From SVEL01 sp045126215 (GTDB taxonomy: Bacteria > Bacillota > Clostridia > Lachnospirales > Lachnospiraceae), in contig JBGVOD010000038.1 of assembly GCA_045126215.1 (NCBI GenBank), positions 18,353 to 82,352 on the forward strand: a stretch of 64,000 nucleotides of DNA. The letters run 5' to 3'. Each line of letters starts with the position of its first letter. The stretch's first letter is position 1. This document shows, piece by piece, positions 1 through 8,753 of the stretch. Both the position numbers and the translations under genes were made by a program. A model generated the notes under the pieces. That model did not search any database. It was given only the letters and a program-made list of their open reading frames with translations, and was not told the origin of the DNA.

Positions 1-1547
1 ATATGTTCAAGATATTCCTTGCTCATACCTATTCCGTTATCCTCAAAGACAAATTCATAACATCCTGCATTTTTAGTCTTGGTAGCTCTTTCATATACCG
101 ACATTCTAATCACACCGCCATCAGGAGTGTATTTTATTGCATTATTCAAAATGTTTGTAAATGCCTGCATAATATGTAATTTATCACCATATACATTTTT
201 ATGTTCAACATCATGAATATTTACATATAAATCCTGATGTTTTTCTTTAATTTGAGCTTTTGTCATTGCAACTAGTTCTTCTATTATCTTGTCTATGACA
301 ATAACCTCTTCATTTATATTCATTTTACCAGCTTCTATTTTAGACATATCTAATATATCATTTATAATTCCCAGTAAATGTTTACTTGACTCCGAAATTT
401 TATTTAAGCAATTTTCAAGTTTGTCTTTGTCATCCTTATGTGCATTTGCAATTGCTGTCATTCCAATAATAGAGTTCATTGGAGTTCTGATATCATGGCT
501 CATTCTTGCAAAAAATTCAGATTTTGAGTTATTTGCATAATTTGCAGCATCAAATGCCTCCTTAAGAGTTTTCTTTGCCTCATATTCTTTTTTTCTTTTT
601 TCTGTAACATCTTTTACAAAACATATAGAGTATATTTCTTCACTCTCCATATCTTTTGTTAAAATATTTGTCTGTTTTAAAATAACTGCTACCTCATGAT
701 ATTTAACAGCAAATTCAGTATCAATATTTGTTATATCATTGTTAAACATTTCTATGAGGTTATTGCAATACATAATATTTAAAAGACCACTTCTCTCCGT
801 TTGCAGACAATTTTCATACAATTTCTTTATAAAATCCTCATATACACATGGTGCTTTTAAGCCAATCTTGTCATAAATTTCAATATATTGAGCCTTTTCA
901 CTACAGTACAATTCCTCTTCAATAATATTTTTTGAAACATTAAAAGTATAGCAGTACACATTATCTGACATAATAGCTTTTTTGAATTGTGATTCATTAT
1001 TCAGCGCTTTTCTAAGCTTATTATTCGCATCTTTCAAAATATTTGTATACGCAGTTTCTCTTTTATTTTTTGATTGTTTCATTCGAACAAAAGGATATAT
1101 TGCTCTGGCAAGTTTAATAAGTGCACATTTCTCTTCTACAGTCCAGTTTCTCTTTTCTCTTGACTGATATACAACCAATCCGTATATTACACTTTCTTCT
1201 CTTAAACAAAAATGCAGAATACTTCCCTTTTCAATTACATTATCAAAAGAAGCAACATTTGTTTCAGAAAGCCCTTCTTCATCATATATCTGTGACAGCT
1301 CATCATAGTCAACACTATTTACACTAAAAATCTTTCCCAAATTATCATCAATGCCATCCTTAACTGATGCATAGGTAAAAATAAATGCATTTTTATCAGG
1401 AATAATTTCACACACATCTACCTTATCAATATCGTATACTTCTCGTGTTTTCTCTAGTAGTTTCTTAATTCCGTCCTCACCAAATTCTCCTGTTTCAAGA
1501 TAATCCAGAACATACTGATTCACATATTCATCAATTTTTGTTTTCAT
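1..1547 (-). CDS. sensor histidine kinase, C-terminal part missing (runs off left edge)
   Basis: Reading the minus strand gives 515 codons with no stop before the window edge. Translation starts at an ATG behind GGGAG. Residues 1-160 look like a GAF-type sensor region and about 190-310 like a PAS-type region. A linker is followed by a HisKA dimerisation helix with the H box MSHDIRTPMNS (phospho-acceptor His351). The HATPase N box (NILNNAIKY, Asn468/469) and the start of the G1 box (EDNGIG) are visible. The H-box style is that of hybrid kinases, so a receiver domain may follow outside the window. No transmembrane segment is seen, so it is probably a cytosolic two-component sensor; the ligand is unknown. 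Confidence 0.9.
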   Translation of the reverse strand, partial: MKTKIDEYVNQYVLDYLETGEFGEDGIKKLLEKTREVYDIDKVDVCEIIPDKNAFIFTYASVKDGIDDNLGKIFSVNSVDYDELSQIYDEEGLSETNVASFDNVIEKGSILHFCLREESVIYGLVVYQSREKRNWTVEEKCALIKLARAIYPFVRMKQSKNKRETAYTNILKDANNKLRKALNNESQFKKAIMSDNVYCYTFNVSKNIIEEELYCSEKAQYIEIYDKIGLKAPCVYEDFIKKLYENCLQTERSGLLNIMYCNNLIEMFNNDITNIDTEFAVKYHEVAVILKQTNILTKDMESEEIYSICFVKDVTEKRKKEYEAKKTLKEAFDAANYANNSKSEFFARMSHDIRTPMNSIIGMTAIANAHKDDKDKLENCLNKISESSKHLLGIINDILDMSKIEAGKMNINEEVIVIDKIIEELVAMTKAQIKEKHQDLYVNIHDVEHKNVYGDKLHIMQAFTNILNNAIKYTPDGGVIRMSVYERATKTKNAGCYEFVFEDNGIGMSKEYLEH

Positions 1548-1787
1548 AGACCAAACTCCCAACTATATATTATATCTTCACATAACTCAAAATATTATAT
1601 ATTATTTTATCATAATAACAATTTTATTTCAATTTTATTTCAATTTTATTTTTGAATATGATAGAGTATATATTTCGAAATGTATTTAAGAGTAAAAATC
1701 GCCATTAATCTATCATACCCTCACGGAAAATTCTTTTAATAACCATTAACCCTAACCTTATAAAAAACTTTCTTATAAACCAAACAA
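1548..1787. other. AT-rich upstream region of the histidine kinase
   Basis: No gene is seen here. It contains a short tandem repeat (listed separately) and a plausible minus-strand promoter, TTGTTA-16 nt-TATAAT, read toward the kinase. The rest is AT-rich spacer. Confidence 0.5.
1619..1651. repeat. three perfect tandem copies of an 11-bp unit
   Basis: CAATTTTATTT is repeated exactly three times, at 1619-1629, 1630-1640 and 1641-1651, in the intergenic region upstream of the histidine kinase. It may be simple slippage or a set of phased binding sites on one helical face; the sequence alone does not say which. Confidence 0.85.
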
Positions 1788-1828
1788 GAGGCTGTGACAT
1801 AACGGTTTAATCATTATGTCACAGCCTC
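1788..1828 (-). terminator. intrinsic terminator of the aldolase-family gene
   Basis: A perfect 15-bp inverted repeat (arms 1788-1802 and 1814-1828, 11-nt loop) lies just after the stop codon of the minus-strand gene. The sequence beyond it on that strand is T-rich (TTGTTTGG). Confidence 0.8.
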
Positions 1829-1839
1829 CTAAAACACTC

Positions 1840-2817
1840 CTATTCGTTATCAAGCAATTCCTGATAAAATTTTGAGTAATCATCTCTCTTTTCATCAATA
1901 AATGCTATTGCAGAACGTGGATGAGAATTTAAAACACCTGTAAGTAAGTATGGAATATCATATCCCCAAACGTTACCTTCTTCTTTAATAGCCTTAATAT
2001 GTTTCTGAACTAAATCCATAATTGGAACAAGATTATATTTTGGATTTTTAAGGAATCCAAGTAATGATTCCATATAACAGTTTCCTGCGCCTCTTCCCAT
2101 ACCTGAAACAGTTGCATCAAGGAAACTTGCACCATTTGTAAGTGCTTCAATTGTATTTGCAAAAGCTAACTGCTGATTGTTATGTGCGTGTAAACCAATC
2201 TTCTTATTGTATTTTTCACCAATATTCATATATTTGTCTGTTAATTTCTTAATCTGTTCAGGATAGAACGCTCCAAAACTATCAACTAAGTAAATAACAT
2301 CTACACCACATTTTCCAAGTAATTCAAGACCATCATCAAGATCTTCATCATTTACTTTTGAAACTGCCATAATGTTAACTGTTGTTTCATAACCTTTACT
2401 TTTAGCATCTTCAATCATTTCAATAGCTGTTGGAATCTGATGAATATAACAAGCAGTTCTAACCATATCAATTACAGAATCTTTTCTGTCAATGATATCA
2501 TTCTTATAATCTGTACGTCCAACGTCTGACATAACAGAAATTTTCAAATCAGAATTATTATCGCCAACAATTCTTCTAATGCTTTCTTCATCACAGAATT
2601 TCCATGGTCCGAAATCTTTTACATCAAAAACTTCTTTTGATGCCTTGTATCCGAATTCCATATAGTCAACGCCTGCTTTTATATTTGCATTGTAAAGATC
2701 TTTTACAAACTCGTCTGTGAATCTAAAATTATTTACGAGACCTCCGTCTCTTAATGTACAGTCCATAACTTTAATATCTGGTCTGTATGATATTAATGTT
2801 CCATTTTTGTTATCCAT
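1840..2817 (-). CDS. HMGL-like aldolase / acyltransferase family protein
   Basis: A 325-residue protein of the DRE-TIM metallolyase superfamily, which includes HMG-CoA lyase, 4-hydroxy-2-oxovalerate aldolase and homocitrate synthase. The N-terminal metal and substrate motif MDCTLRDGG and the HAHNNQQLA motif carrying two metal-binding histidines are intact, as is the glycine-rich MGRGAGNCYME segment. The reading frame continues 28 codons upstream, but those codons cover the promoter. The ATG at 2817 has AAGGAG 8 nt in front and is taken as the start. It stands alone between its promoter and a terminator. The exact substrate is not known; the family is often called aldolase catalytic domain-containing protein. 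Confidence 0.85.
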   Translation of the reverse strand: MDNKNGTLISYRPDIKVMDCTLRDGGLVNNFRFTDEFVKDLYNANIKAGVDYMEFGYKASKEVFDVKDFGPWKFCDEESIRRIVGDNNSDLKISVMSDVGRTDYKNDIIDRKDSVIDMVRTACYIHQIPTAIEMIEDAKSKGYETTVNIMAVSKVNDEDLDDGLELLGKCGVDVIYLVDSFGAFYPEQIKKLTDKYMNIGEKYNKKIGLHAHNNQQLAFANTIEALTNGASFLDATVSGMGRGAGNCYMESLLGFLKNPKYNLVPIMDLVQKHIKAIKEEGNVWGYDIPYLLTGVLNSHPRSAIAFIDEKRDDYSKFYQELLDNE

Positions 2818-2869
2818 TTCAATATCTCCTTTTACATTATGTGGCTTTAAACTGCTAAAGTCAGTGTTT

Positions 2870-2898
2870 ATATTATAATAAGAATTGACTTTTGTCAA
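2870..2898 (-). promoter_or_regulatory. promoter of the aldolase-family gene
   Basis: On the minus strand, TTGACA (2893-2898), a 17-nt spacer and TAATAT (2870-2875). The -35 box is part of a small palindrome, TTGAC-AAAA-GTCAA (2885-2898), which could be an operator. Confidence 0.7.
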
Positions 2899-2951
2899 CA
2901 CAAAATTTTATCACTTTAAAGTGCCATTAAATGTATTAGAAAAATTTTATC

Positions 2952-3680
2952 TTATTCATCCCAATTATGATATACTGCCTGAACATCATCATCCTCGTCA
3001 AGTAAATCAAGAATTCTGTTCATCTTTTTAATATCATTTTCATCTGATAACTCAACATAATTCTGAGGAATCATAGTAACTTCTGCAGAAGCCATAGCAA
3101 TGTTTGCTTTTTCAAGTGCTTCTCTTACTACAGAGAAGTTATCTGGATCTGTGATTATTTCATAGCTGTCTTCTTCGTCTGCGAAATCTTCAGCACCTGC
3201 ATCAAGAGCTATCATCATAATCTCATCTGCATCCATATCACATTCTTCTTTATCAATGATAATCTGTCCTTTTTTATCAAACATGAATGATACACATCCT
3301 TGAGTACCAACATTTCCACCACCCTTTGTAAAGGCATTTCTAACATTTGAAGCTGTTCTGTTCTTGTTGTCTGTTAAAGCATCAACAATAATAGCTGTAC
3401 CATTTGGACCATATCCTTCATATGAAACAGCAACATAATTTACACTATTCGCATCACCAGCAGCTTTTTTTATACCTCTGTCGATTGTGTCATTTGGCAT
3501 ATTATTAGCTTTTGCTTTCGCAATAACATCACGGAGTCTGCTGTTATTTGCAGGGTCTGCGCCACCTTCCTTAACAGCTACTGCAATTTCTCTTCCAATA
3601 ATTGTAAAGATTTTACCCTTTGCAGCGTCATTTTTCTCCTTCTTGTGCTTAATGTTTGCAAATTTTGAATGTCCTGACAT
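2952..3680 (-). CDS. yebC: YebC/PmpR (TACO1) family protein
   Basis: A 242-residue full-length YebC-family protein beginning MSGHSKFANIKHKK, the family's hallmark N-terminus. The conserved KAKANNMPNDTIDRGIKKA and GYGPNG motifs and the acidic C-terminal domain are all present. The family was described as transcriptional regulators, and YebC proteins are now also linked to relief of ribosome stalling at proline-rich stretches; efp is also in this window. The start has an SD (AAAGGAG) 7-8 nt upstream. It lies 30 bp from the CNNM gene upstream and may be cotranscribed with it. Confidence 0.95.
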   Translation of the reverse strand: MSGHSKFANIKHKKEKNDAAKGKIFTIIGREIAVAVKEGGADPANNSRLRDVIAKAKANNMPNDTIDRGIKKAAGDANSVNYVAVSYEGYGPNGTAIIVDALTDNKNRTASNVRNAFTKGGGNVGTQGCVSFMFDKKGQIIIDKEECDMDADEIMMIALDAGAEDFADEEDSYEIITDPDNFSVVREALEKANIAMASAEVTMIPQNYVELSDENDIKKMNRILDLLDEDDDVQAVYHNWDE

Positions 3681-3710
3681 TTTTATTTCTCCTTTAAAAA
3701 ATTTAGTAAT

Positions 3711-5060
3711 TTATTCCACTATAGTTTCTTCCTCTTGCACCTTATGCAAACGGACCTTTACTAGTGATATCATTTTATTTTCGACAGCTAATATTTCATA
3801 GCTTACGTCCTTTTCATCAATAACAATCTTGTCTTCTTCTGATGGAATTCTATCTAACTTTGAAATCAAATATCCATTTAACGTATCGTTATCATCGTCA
3901 TCTATCTGTATTTCAAGTTCTTCCTCTATCTGTTCAAGTGTTGTCATTCCTTTAACAAAATATACATTTTCACTCTGTTTTACAATATTTGTATCTTCTT
4001 CATCATATTCATCTAATATATTTCCAACGATTTCTTCAAGAATATCTTCCATTGCAACAATACCGGCAGTCTGACCATATTCGTCAACTACTATTTCCAT
4101 ATGTATCTTTTCCTGTTGCATTTCTTTAAACAAAGAATCTATATTTTTACTTTCAGGAATAAACCTGGCTTCACGAAGAATTGTATCAATATCCTTTATC
4201 TTCTGGTCATATTTCTTTGCTTTGTGAAGACATTCCACCGCATCCCTTAAATGTACTATTGCAATAATATTATCAATATCTCCTAGAAATACTGGAAATC
4301 TTGAATTATTTGCATCTAACATGAAGTCAACTGCCTGCTCTAAAGTAAATTCACCATCAACAGCAACTATACTCTTTCTGTGAGTCATAATATCACCGGC
4401 TTTTTTATCATCAAGCTCGATAATATTAGAAATCATTTCGACTTCTCTTTCCTCCAAAATTCCTTGTTCGTGACCTTCATTTACAATAGAAATTATTTCT
4501 TCTTCTGTTACATTCTCAAGTGTTTCCTTTGGATCAATACCACATAATCGTAACATAATATTTGAAATTCCTTCAATCAACGCGGTCAGCGGCAATAATA
4601 AGCACATAAAGAAATCAACAATATTCACAAAACTATATGCAAAAAATTTTGAGTATTTTAATCCAAGCTTCTTTGGAACCATTACTCCAATGCTTAATAA
4701 AATTATGAGCATAAATACCATTACTATTACTGTTGCAATAATTCTGGCATACGCACCTGCTATTGTGCCTTCTGTAACATCACCCAGAAGAATATGCAAC
4801 TTATTTGCAAAATAAATACATTGGAATCCACCAACAACTATTGCAAATGTTGTAGTTGTCAACTGAATTGTATTAACAAATCTTTCAGGTTTCTCAATAA
4901 TTCTAAAAAGTTTCTTTGATTTCGCGATACCATTTTCTGCATCTTTTTCAACATCTGATTCGTTCAAATTCTTTACAGCAGAGCTAAATCCATACATCAT
5001 TATATTGAAGATAACGAATAAGAAAAAAACTACGATGCCTAGTATGGAACTACTGTCCAT
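3711..5060 (-). CDS. CNNM / CorC-HlyC family membrane protein (paralogue 1)
   Basis: A 449-residue protein with the order DUF21 (CNNM) transmembrane domain (about residues 1-200, four hydrophobic segments), a CBS pair (about 215-335, with the GQTAGIVAMEDILEEIVG signature at its end), and a CorC_HlyC C-terminal domain (about 355-440). Bacterial relatives are implicated in Mg2+ or Co2+ export or homeostasis. It has its own promoter and an SD (AAAGGAG). A second protein of the same architecture lies at 48198-49478, so the genome carries at least two. Transport direction and ion cannot be read from sequence. Confidence 0.9.
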   Translation of the reverse strand: MDSSSILGIVVFFLFVIFNIMMYGFSSAVKNLNESDVEKDAENGIAKSKKLFRIIEKPERFVNTIQLTTTTFAIVVGGFQCIYFANKLHILLGDVTEGTIAGAYARIIATVIVMVFMLIILLSIGVMVPKKLGLKYSKFFAYSFVNIVDFFMCLLLPLTALIEGISNIMLRLCGIDPKETLENVTEEEIISIVNEGHEQGILEEREVEMISNIIELDDKKAGDIMTHRKSIVAVDGEFTLEQAVDFMLDANNSRFPVFLGDIDNIIAIVHLRDAVECLHKAKKYDQKIKDIDTILREARFIPESKNIDSLFKEMQQEKIHMEIVVDEYGQTAGIVAMEDILEEIVGNILDEYDEEDTNIVKQSENVYFVKGMTTLEQIEEELEIQIDDDDNDTLNGYLISKLDRIPSEEDKIVIDEKDVSYEILAVENKMISLVKVRLHKVQEEETIVE

Positions 5061-5104
5061 TATTATATCTACTCCTTTGTTTTAAAAATTTATATCAATG
5101 ATAA

Positions 5105-5134
5105 AATATACCATACATCACAAATATTAGTCAA
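5105..5134 (-). promoter_or_regulatory. promoter of the CNNM/CorC gene
   Basis: Minus strand TTGACT (5129-5134), an 18-nt spacer and TATATT (5105-5110). It sits directly after the stop codon of the MazF-type gene, so the CNNM gene can be expressed separately. Confidence 0.6.
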
Positions 5135-5482
5135 CTATCTATGTAATTCCAGGCTTATCTGCAATGCTTTATCTACTTCGCTTAAGATATTTGAATCCAG
5201 ATGACATACTTTATCTTTCAATCTTTTTTTATCTATTGTTCTTAATTGTTCCAGTAAAACAACTGAATTTTTGACTATTTCGCACCTGTTAACATTTAGT
5301 TCAACATGAGTTGGCAATTTTGATTTGTGTATTTTCGAAGTAATTGCTGCACATATAACTGTTGGACTATGCTTATTTCCAATATCGTTCTGTATAATTA
5401 ATACAGGTCTGATTCCACCTTGTTCTGAACCTATTACAGGTCTTAAATCTGCGTAAAATATATCCCCTCTCCTTATATTCAC
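5135..5482 (-). CDS. MazF/PemK-type endoribonuclease toxin (EndoA-like)
   Basis: A 115-residue, full-length MazF-family protein. It begins MNIRRGDIFYADL and has the GSEQGGIRPVLIIQND core, both typical of Bacillus EndoA/NdoA. These mRNA interferases cut single-stranded RNA at short motifs and are held by a small ribbon-helix-helix antitoxin normally encoded just upstream. Here the upstream neighbour is nnr with a 49-bp gap, and no antitoxin frame is visible. The alr gene that often accompanies EndoA is also absent. Toxin family assignment is strong; cleavage specificity is unknown. Confidence 0.92.
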   Translation of the reverse strand: MNIRRGDIFYADLRPVIGSEQGGIRPVLIIQNDIGNKHSPTVICAAITSKIHKSKLPTHVELNVNRCEIVKNSVVLLEQLRTIDKKRLKDKVCHLDSNILSEVDKALQISLELHR

Positions 5483-5531
5483 ACTAACACTCCAATCAAA
5501 TAATTAATTCTCTTAAAGTGTTTCCAAAATT

Positions 5532-7022
5532 TTATATTGTATTCAGTCTCTTAATAGATTTTATAATATCAGTTGGCATCATTGCATATTCGCCATATTC
5601 TTTCTTTGCAATATCACCTGATATACCATGTATATATGGTCCAAGATATGACGTTTTCTTTACATCTCTTGTCATTGCAAGTACTGCACCTATGATACCA
5701 GAAAGTACATCTCCTGAACCAGCTTTTGACATTCCTGAGTTTCCTGTCATATTAATATATGTCACGCCATCACAATCTGTGATTATAGTTCTGAAATCCT
5801 TCATAACAAGATTTATATTATATGTCTTACAAAATGATTTTGCAGTACCTATCATATCCTTTTTTATTTCAGTAATACTTTTATTTACCAATCTGCTCAT
5901 TTCTCCCAAATGCGGTGTGAAAATAACATCCTTATGAAGCATCTGGAACAAATCCTTATAACTTGAAAATGTATTGATTCCATCTGCATCTATTACAACA
6001 GGTTTTTTTGTTTCTAACACTTTCTTTAATGTATTGTATGTTCTGTCAGAAACACCCATTCCCGGTCCAACGACCAAAACATCACTCCACATTATGGCCT
6101 TTTCAATTTCTTCATATGTATTTACAATTGCTTCGGGAATCGACTGATTAATAAGCTCCTTATTATTTTTAGTAGTAACGACTCTCACAAGTCCTACTCC
6201 CATATAAAAAGCTGACAGGGCTGACATATATGCAGCTCCATACATTTCTTCATTTCCTGCTATGATTGTTATTTTACCAAATGTACCTTTATTTGAATCT
6301 TTATTTCTCTTTGGAAGCAATTGTGCAGCATCTGTACTTTCTAAAGAAAAGATTGCTTCTGCGTTACTATAAGACTCAACAGGAAATCCTATATCATACA
6401 CTTCAACTTCACCAGAAAAATTAAATCCTTCACTTAAAATATGGCCTATTTTATACGCTCCAAAAGTTATAGTTCTATCACATTTAATTGCACATCCAAG
6501 AATATTTCCTGTATTTGAATCAATACCTGATGCGATATCTACTGCAATCTTTTCACAGTTAATATTATTAATCTTTTCAAATAATTTTTTATAAATTCCT
6601 GTTACTTCTCTTTTCAATCCTATGCCAAACACAGCATCCAGAATAATATTGTCTTTTTCTAAAAAGGATGAACACTCTTCAATATCATCCTCTGTTTTTA
6701 TATTTATATATTTCACATCAAATTGTAACAATATCTCTTTTTGCTTTTTAAACTCATCTGTTGCTTTGCTTTCATCTCCAACCGATATAACAGCAAGATT
6801 TCTTAGACCATATGAATATAATATTCTTATGGCGCATATGCCATCTGCACCATTATTTCCTGTACCACACACAGCTATTATCTTCTTTTCTGTCTCATCT
6901 TTTACTGCATTTGCAACACAAAGAGCCGCTCTCTCCATTAAAACTAAAGAAGGAATTCCAAGTGAATTAATAGTATAATTATCAACATTTTTCATATCTG
7001 TTCCACTATAAATTTTTTTCAT
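5532..7022 (-). CDS. nnr: bifunctional NAD(P)H-hydrate repair enzyme (epimerase + ADP-dependent dehydratase)
   Basis: A 496-residue fusion of a YjeF_N epimerase domain (about residues 1-215, with GTGNNGADG) and a ribokinase-like dehydratase domain (about 225-496, with VVGPGMG, TPHLGEMSRL and the AGSGDVLSG nucleotide-binding motif). It repairs damaged NADHX and NADPHX, the first domain epimerising and the second dehydrating using ADP. It is 3 bp from acpS upstream, an arrangement common in Firmicutes, and probably belongs to the rex-coiled coil-acpS-nnr operon. Placing a cofactor repair enzyme behind the NADH sensor gene rex is functionally coherent. Confidence 0.95.
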   Translation of the reverse strand: MKKIYSGTDMKNVDNYTINSLGIPSLVLMERAALCVANAVKDETEKKIIAVCGTGNNGADGICAIRILYSYGLRNLAVISVGDESKATDEFKKQKEILLQFDVKYINIKTEDDIEECSSFLEKDNIILDAVFGIGLKREVTGIYKKLFEKINNINCEKIAVDIASGIDSNTGNILGCAIKCDRTITFGAYKIGHILSEGFNFSGEVEVYDIGFPVESYSNAEAIFSLESTDAAQLLPKRNKDSNKGTFGKITIIAGNEEMYGAAYMSALSAFYMGVGLVRVVTTKNNKELINQSIPEAIVNTYEEIEKAIMWSDVLVVGPGMGVSDRTYNTLKKVLETKKPVVIDADGINTFSSYKDLFQMLHKDVIFTPHLGEMSRLVNKSITEIKKDMIGTAKSFCKTYNINLVMKDFRTIITDCDGVTYINMTGNSGMSKAGSGDVLSGIIGAVLAMTRDVKKTSYLGPYIHGISGDIAKKEYGEYAMMPTDIIKSIKRLNTI

Positions 7023-7025
7023 ACT

Positions 7026-7397
7026 TTATTCCTCCTGAATTTTTTCTGCTACAACATATGCAATTGCATATTCTTTTACATTTGAGATACTTACATGTAT
7101 ACGATTGATTTCAAGAGTGTCTGCAATTTCTTTTGCCTTTCCATACAAATTTACATATGGCTTTCCAAGTTCATCTCTTAACACCTCTATATCCTTTGGT
7201 TCAAACCCTCTAAAACCGGTTCCAAACGCCTTTGCCACACTTTCCTTCACAGCAAAATTTGATGCAATGCTTTGGTATTTCATTTTTAATATTTCTCTTT
7301 CTTTATCTGTAAAATACCGCATTAAAAAAGCTTGTGTTCCACAGGCCTTTTCAATGCGGTATACTTCTGTTATATCTGTCCCAATACCAATAATCAT
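7026..7397 (-). CDS. acpS: holo-[acyl-carrier-protein] synthase
   Basis: A 123-residue protein that transfers 4'-phosphopantetheine from CoA to the serine of apo-ACP, enabling fatty acid synthesis. The N-terminal IGIGTDITEVYRI motif holds the Mg2+-binding aspartate (Asp8), and FAVKESVAKAFGTGFRG holds the second metal-binding glutamate. Length and motifs match the AcpS family. Gaps to its neighbours are 3 and 6 bp, so it is translated as part of the rex operon. Confidence 0.95.
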   Translation of the reverse strand: MIIGIGTDITEVYRIEKACGTQAFLMRYFTDKEREILKMKYQSIASNFAVKESVAKAFGTGFRGFEPKDIEVLRDELGKPYVNLYGKAKEIADTLEINRIHVSISNVKEYAIAYVVAEKIQEE

Positions 7398-7403
7398 AAA
7401 ATC

Positions 7404-8018
7404 TTAACTTTCTTTCTTTAATCTCTTATATTCGCCTAAAATTTCTTTGTCAAAAGTATCACTAAGATATTTATCAATCTTTTCAATCTGATCTTTTCTT
7501 TTCTCTCTTAAAAGTATTTTTTTCTTCAACTCAATTCTGGCAGATTCAATCCATTCTTCAAGACTTTTTAGATCATCTTCATATTCTTCCTGCCTCGTCA
7601 CAAGCTCCTCTAAACTTCTATACGCTAACATAGCATTTGCTTCATTAAGTTTTCTTGGCAAATCCAACTCTTTATCTTCCAAAAGTACTAATTGATCATT
7701 TATATCATCAATCAATTCTTTGCTCTTATCAACCTTTTTAGCAGCTCTTGAATTGTCCGGTGCATCCATATTGGATACAATACCTTTCATTAACCTCTTT
7801 TTGAGAGTAACAAGTTCTTCTCTCTTTGAGTTGATAGTCCCTTGATTTTTGAGCAATTGATTAAGTTTTGCTTCAAGACTACTAATCTGCTGGGACTTAT
7901 CACCCTCATTAATAAGAAGAAGCCATCTTCTGTCAAGACTTAAAATAGGTATTTTCATTCTTGAAATTTCTTTAATTATATCTTCAGATGTTATATCATC
8001 ATAATTCTTTTTCTTCAT
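7404..8018 (-). CDS. conserved coiled-coil protein of unknown function
   Basis: A 204-residue, highly charged protein with heptad-like Leu/Ile spacing over most of its length, predicted to be a long coiled coil. It has no signal peptide or membrane segment, so it is cytosolic. It sits 3 bp after rex and 6 bp before acpS in a tight operon. I do not recognise a named family and give no function. The DNA looks like its neighbours in composition, so there is no sign of recent transfer. Confidence 0.75.
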   Translation of the reverse strand: MKKKNYDDITSEDIIKEISRMKIPILSLDRRWLLLINEGDKSQQISSLEAKLNQLLKNQGTINSKREELVTLKKRLMKGIVSNMDAPDNSRAAKKVDKSKELIDDINDQLVLLEDKELDLPRKLNEANAMLAYRSLEELVTRQEEYEDDLKSLEEWIESARIELKKKILLREKRKDQIEKIDKYLSDTFDKEILGEYKRLKKES

Positions 8019-8021
8019 ATA

Positions 8022-8654
8022 CTAATCTTCTTTTCTTCTTTTAAGATTGTATGAAATACGCATTAAACTCTCAGACAAGTGTACGCTTTCAACTACAACA
8101 TCATTTGGAACATTCAAATCTGTATGTGCAAAATTCCAGAAAGCCTTCACACCTAATTTGACCAGCTTGTCTGCAACCTTCACGGCACCTGTCTTTGGAA
8201 TAGCTATTGCAGCAATATCTATCTTGTTTGTTTTTGCAAACTCATCAAGTTCATCGAGTCCCTTGACCTCTATTCCGTTTATTTTTTTGCCCCTAAGTTC
8301 TTCGTTTATATCAAATATGGCAGTGATTACAAATCCTCTTTTTTTGAAATTACCATAACCGGCTATTGCTCTGCCTAAGTTACCCGCACCAATTATAATA
8401 ACATTGTGCCTTTCATCCAAACCAAGAATTTTTGCTATTTCATCATATAAATATTTAACATTATATCCATATCCTTGCTGTCCAAAACCACCAAAATTAT
8501 TTAAATCCTGACGAATCTGTGATGCTGTTACTTTCATCCTCTCGCTTAACTCTCTTGAAGATATTCTTTCAACACCCATCTCAAGTAGTTCACTTAAATG
8601 TCTATAATATCTTGGCAATCTTTTAATTACTGCCGATGATATCTTCTCACTCAC
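8022..8654 (-). CDS. rex: redox-sensing transcriptional repressor Rex
   Basis: A 210-residue Rex with an N-terminal winged helix (about residues 1-80, containing RISSRELSERMKVTASQIRQ and the FGGFGQQGYGYNV segment) and a Rossmann NAD(H)-binding domain beginning IIIGAGNLGRAIAGYG. Rex releases DNA when NADH/NAD+ rises and controls fermentative and respiratory genes. The start is a GTG behind AGAGAGG, agreeing with the family N-terminus. A near-perfect Rex operator covers the -35 box of its promoter, indicating autoregulation of rex and the operon behind it. Confidence 0.96.
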   Translation of the reverse strand: MSEKISSAVIKRLPRYYRHLSELLEMGVERISSRELSERMKVTASQIRQDLNNFGGFGQQGYGYNVKYLYDEIAKILGLDERHNVIIIGAGNLGRAIAGYGNFKKRGFVITAIFDINEELRGKKINGIEVKGLDELDEFAKTNKIDIAAIAIPKTGAVKVADKLVKLGVKAFWNFAHTDLNVPNDVVVESVHLSESLMRISYNLKRRKED

Positions 8655-8694
8655 AATTTCTACCTCTCTTCTTGTACCCTATATATACTTTGTA

Positions 8695-8723
8695 ATTATA
8701 ACTTTTTGTAAATATATTGTCAA
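8695..8723 (-). promoter_or_regulatory. consensus promoter of the rex operon
   Basis: Minus strand TTGACA (8718-8723), exactly 17 nt, then TATAAT (8695-8700): a perfect sigma-A consensus. The -35 box is embedded in the Rex-like operator. Confidence 0.85.
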
Positions 8724-8734
8724 ATTTTAAACAA
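8717..8734. promoter_or_regulatory. Rex operator candidate
   Basis: The 18-bp sequence TTGTCAAATTTTAAACAA matches the known Rex consensus TTGTTAA-N4-TTAACAA at 12 of 14 defined positions. The two deviations are at symmetric positions. It overlaps the -35 box, so binding would block RNA polymerase. Confidence 0.8.
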
Positions 8735-8753
8735 ACTTTTTATAAACGGGTCT

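Noticed and set aside
289..1327. Plus-strand open frames of 61-83 residues in the first 1.3 kb
   Set aside because: They are shadows of the minus-strand histidine kinase, which reads open through the region with clear H and N boxes.
2818..2901. 28-codon upstream extension of the aldolase-family gene
   Set aside because: The extension covers the promoter -35 and -10 boxes and has no SD; the internal ATG has AAGGAG.
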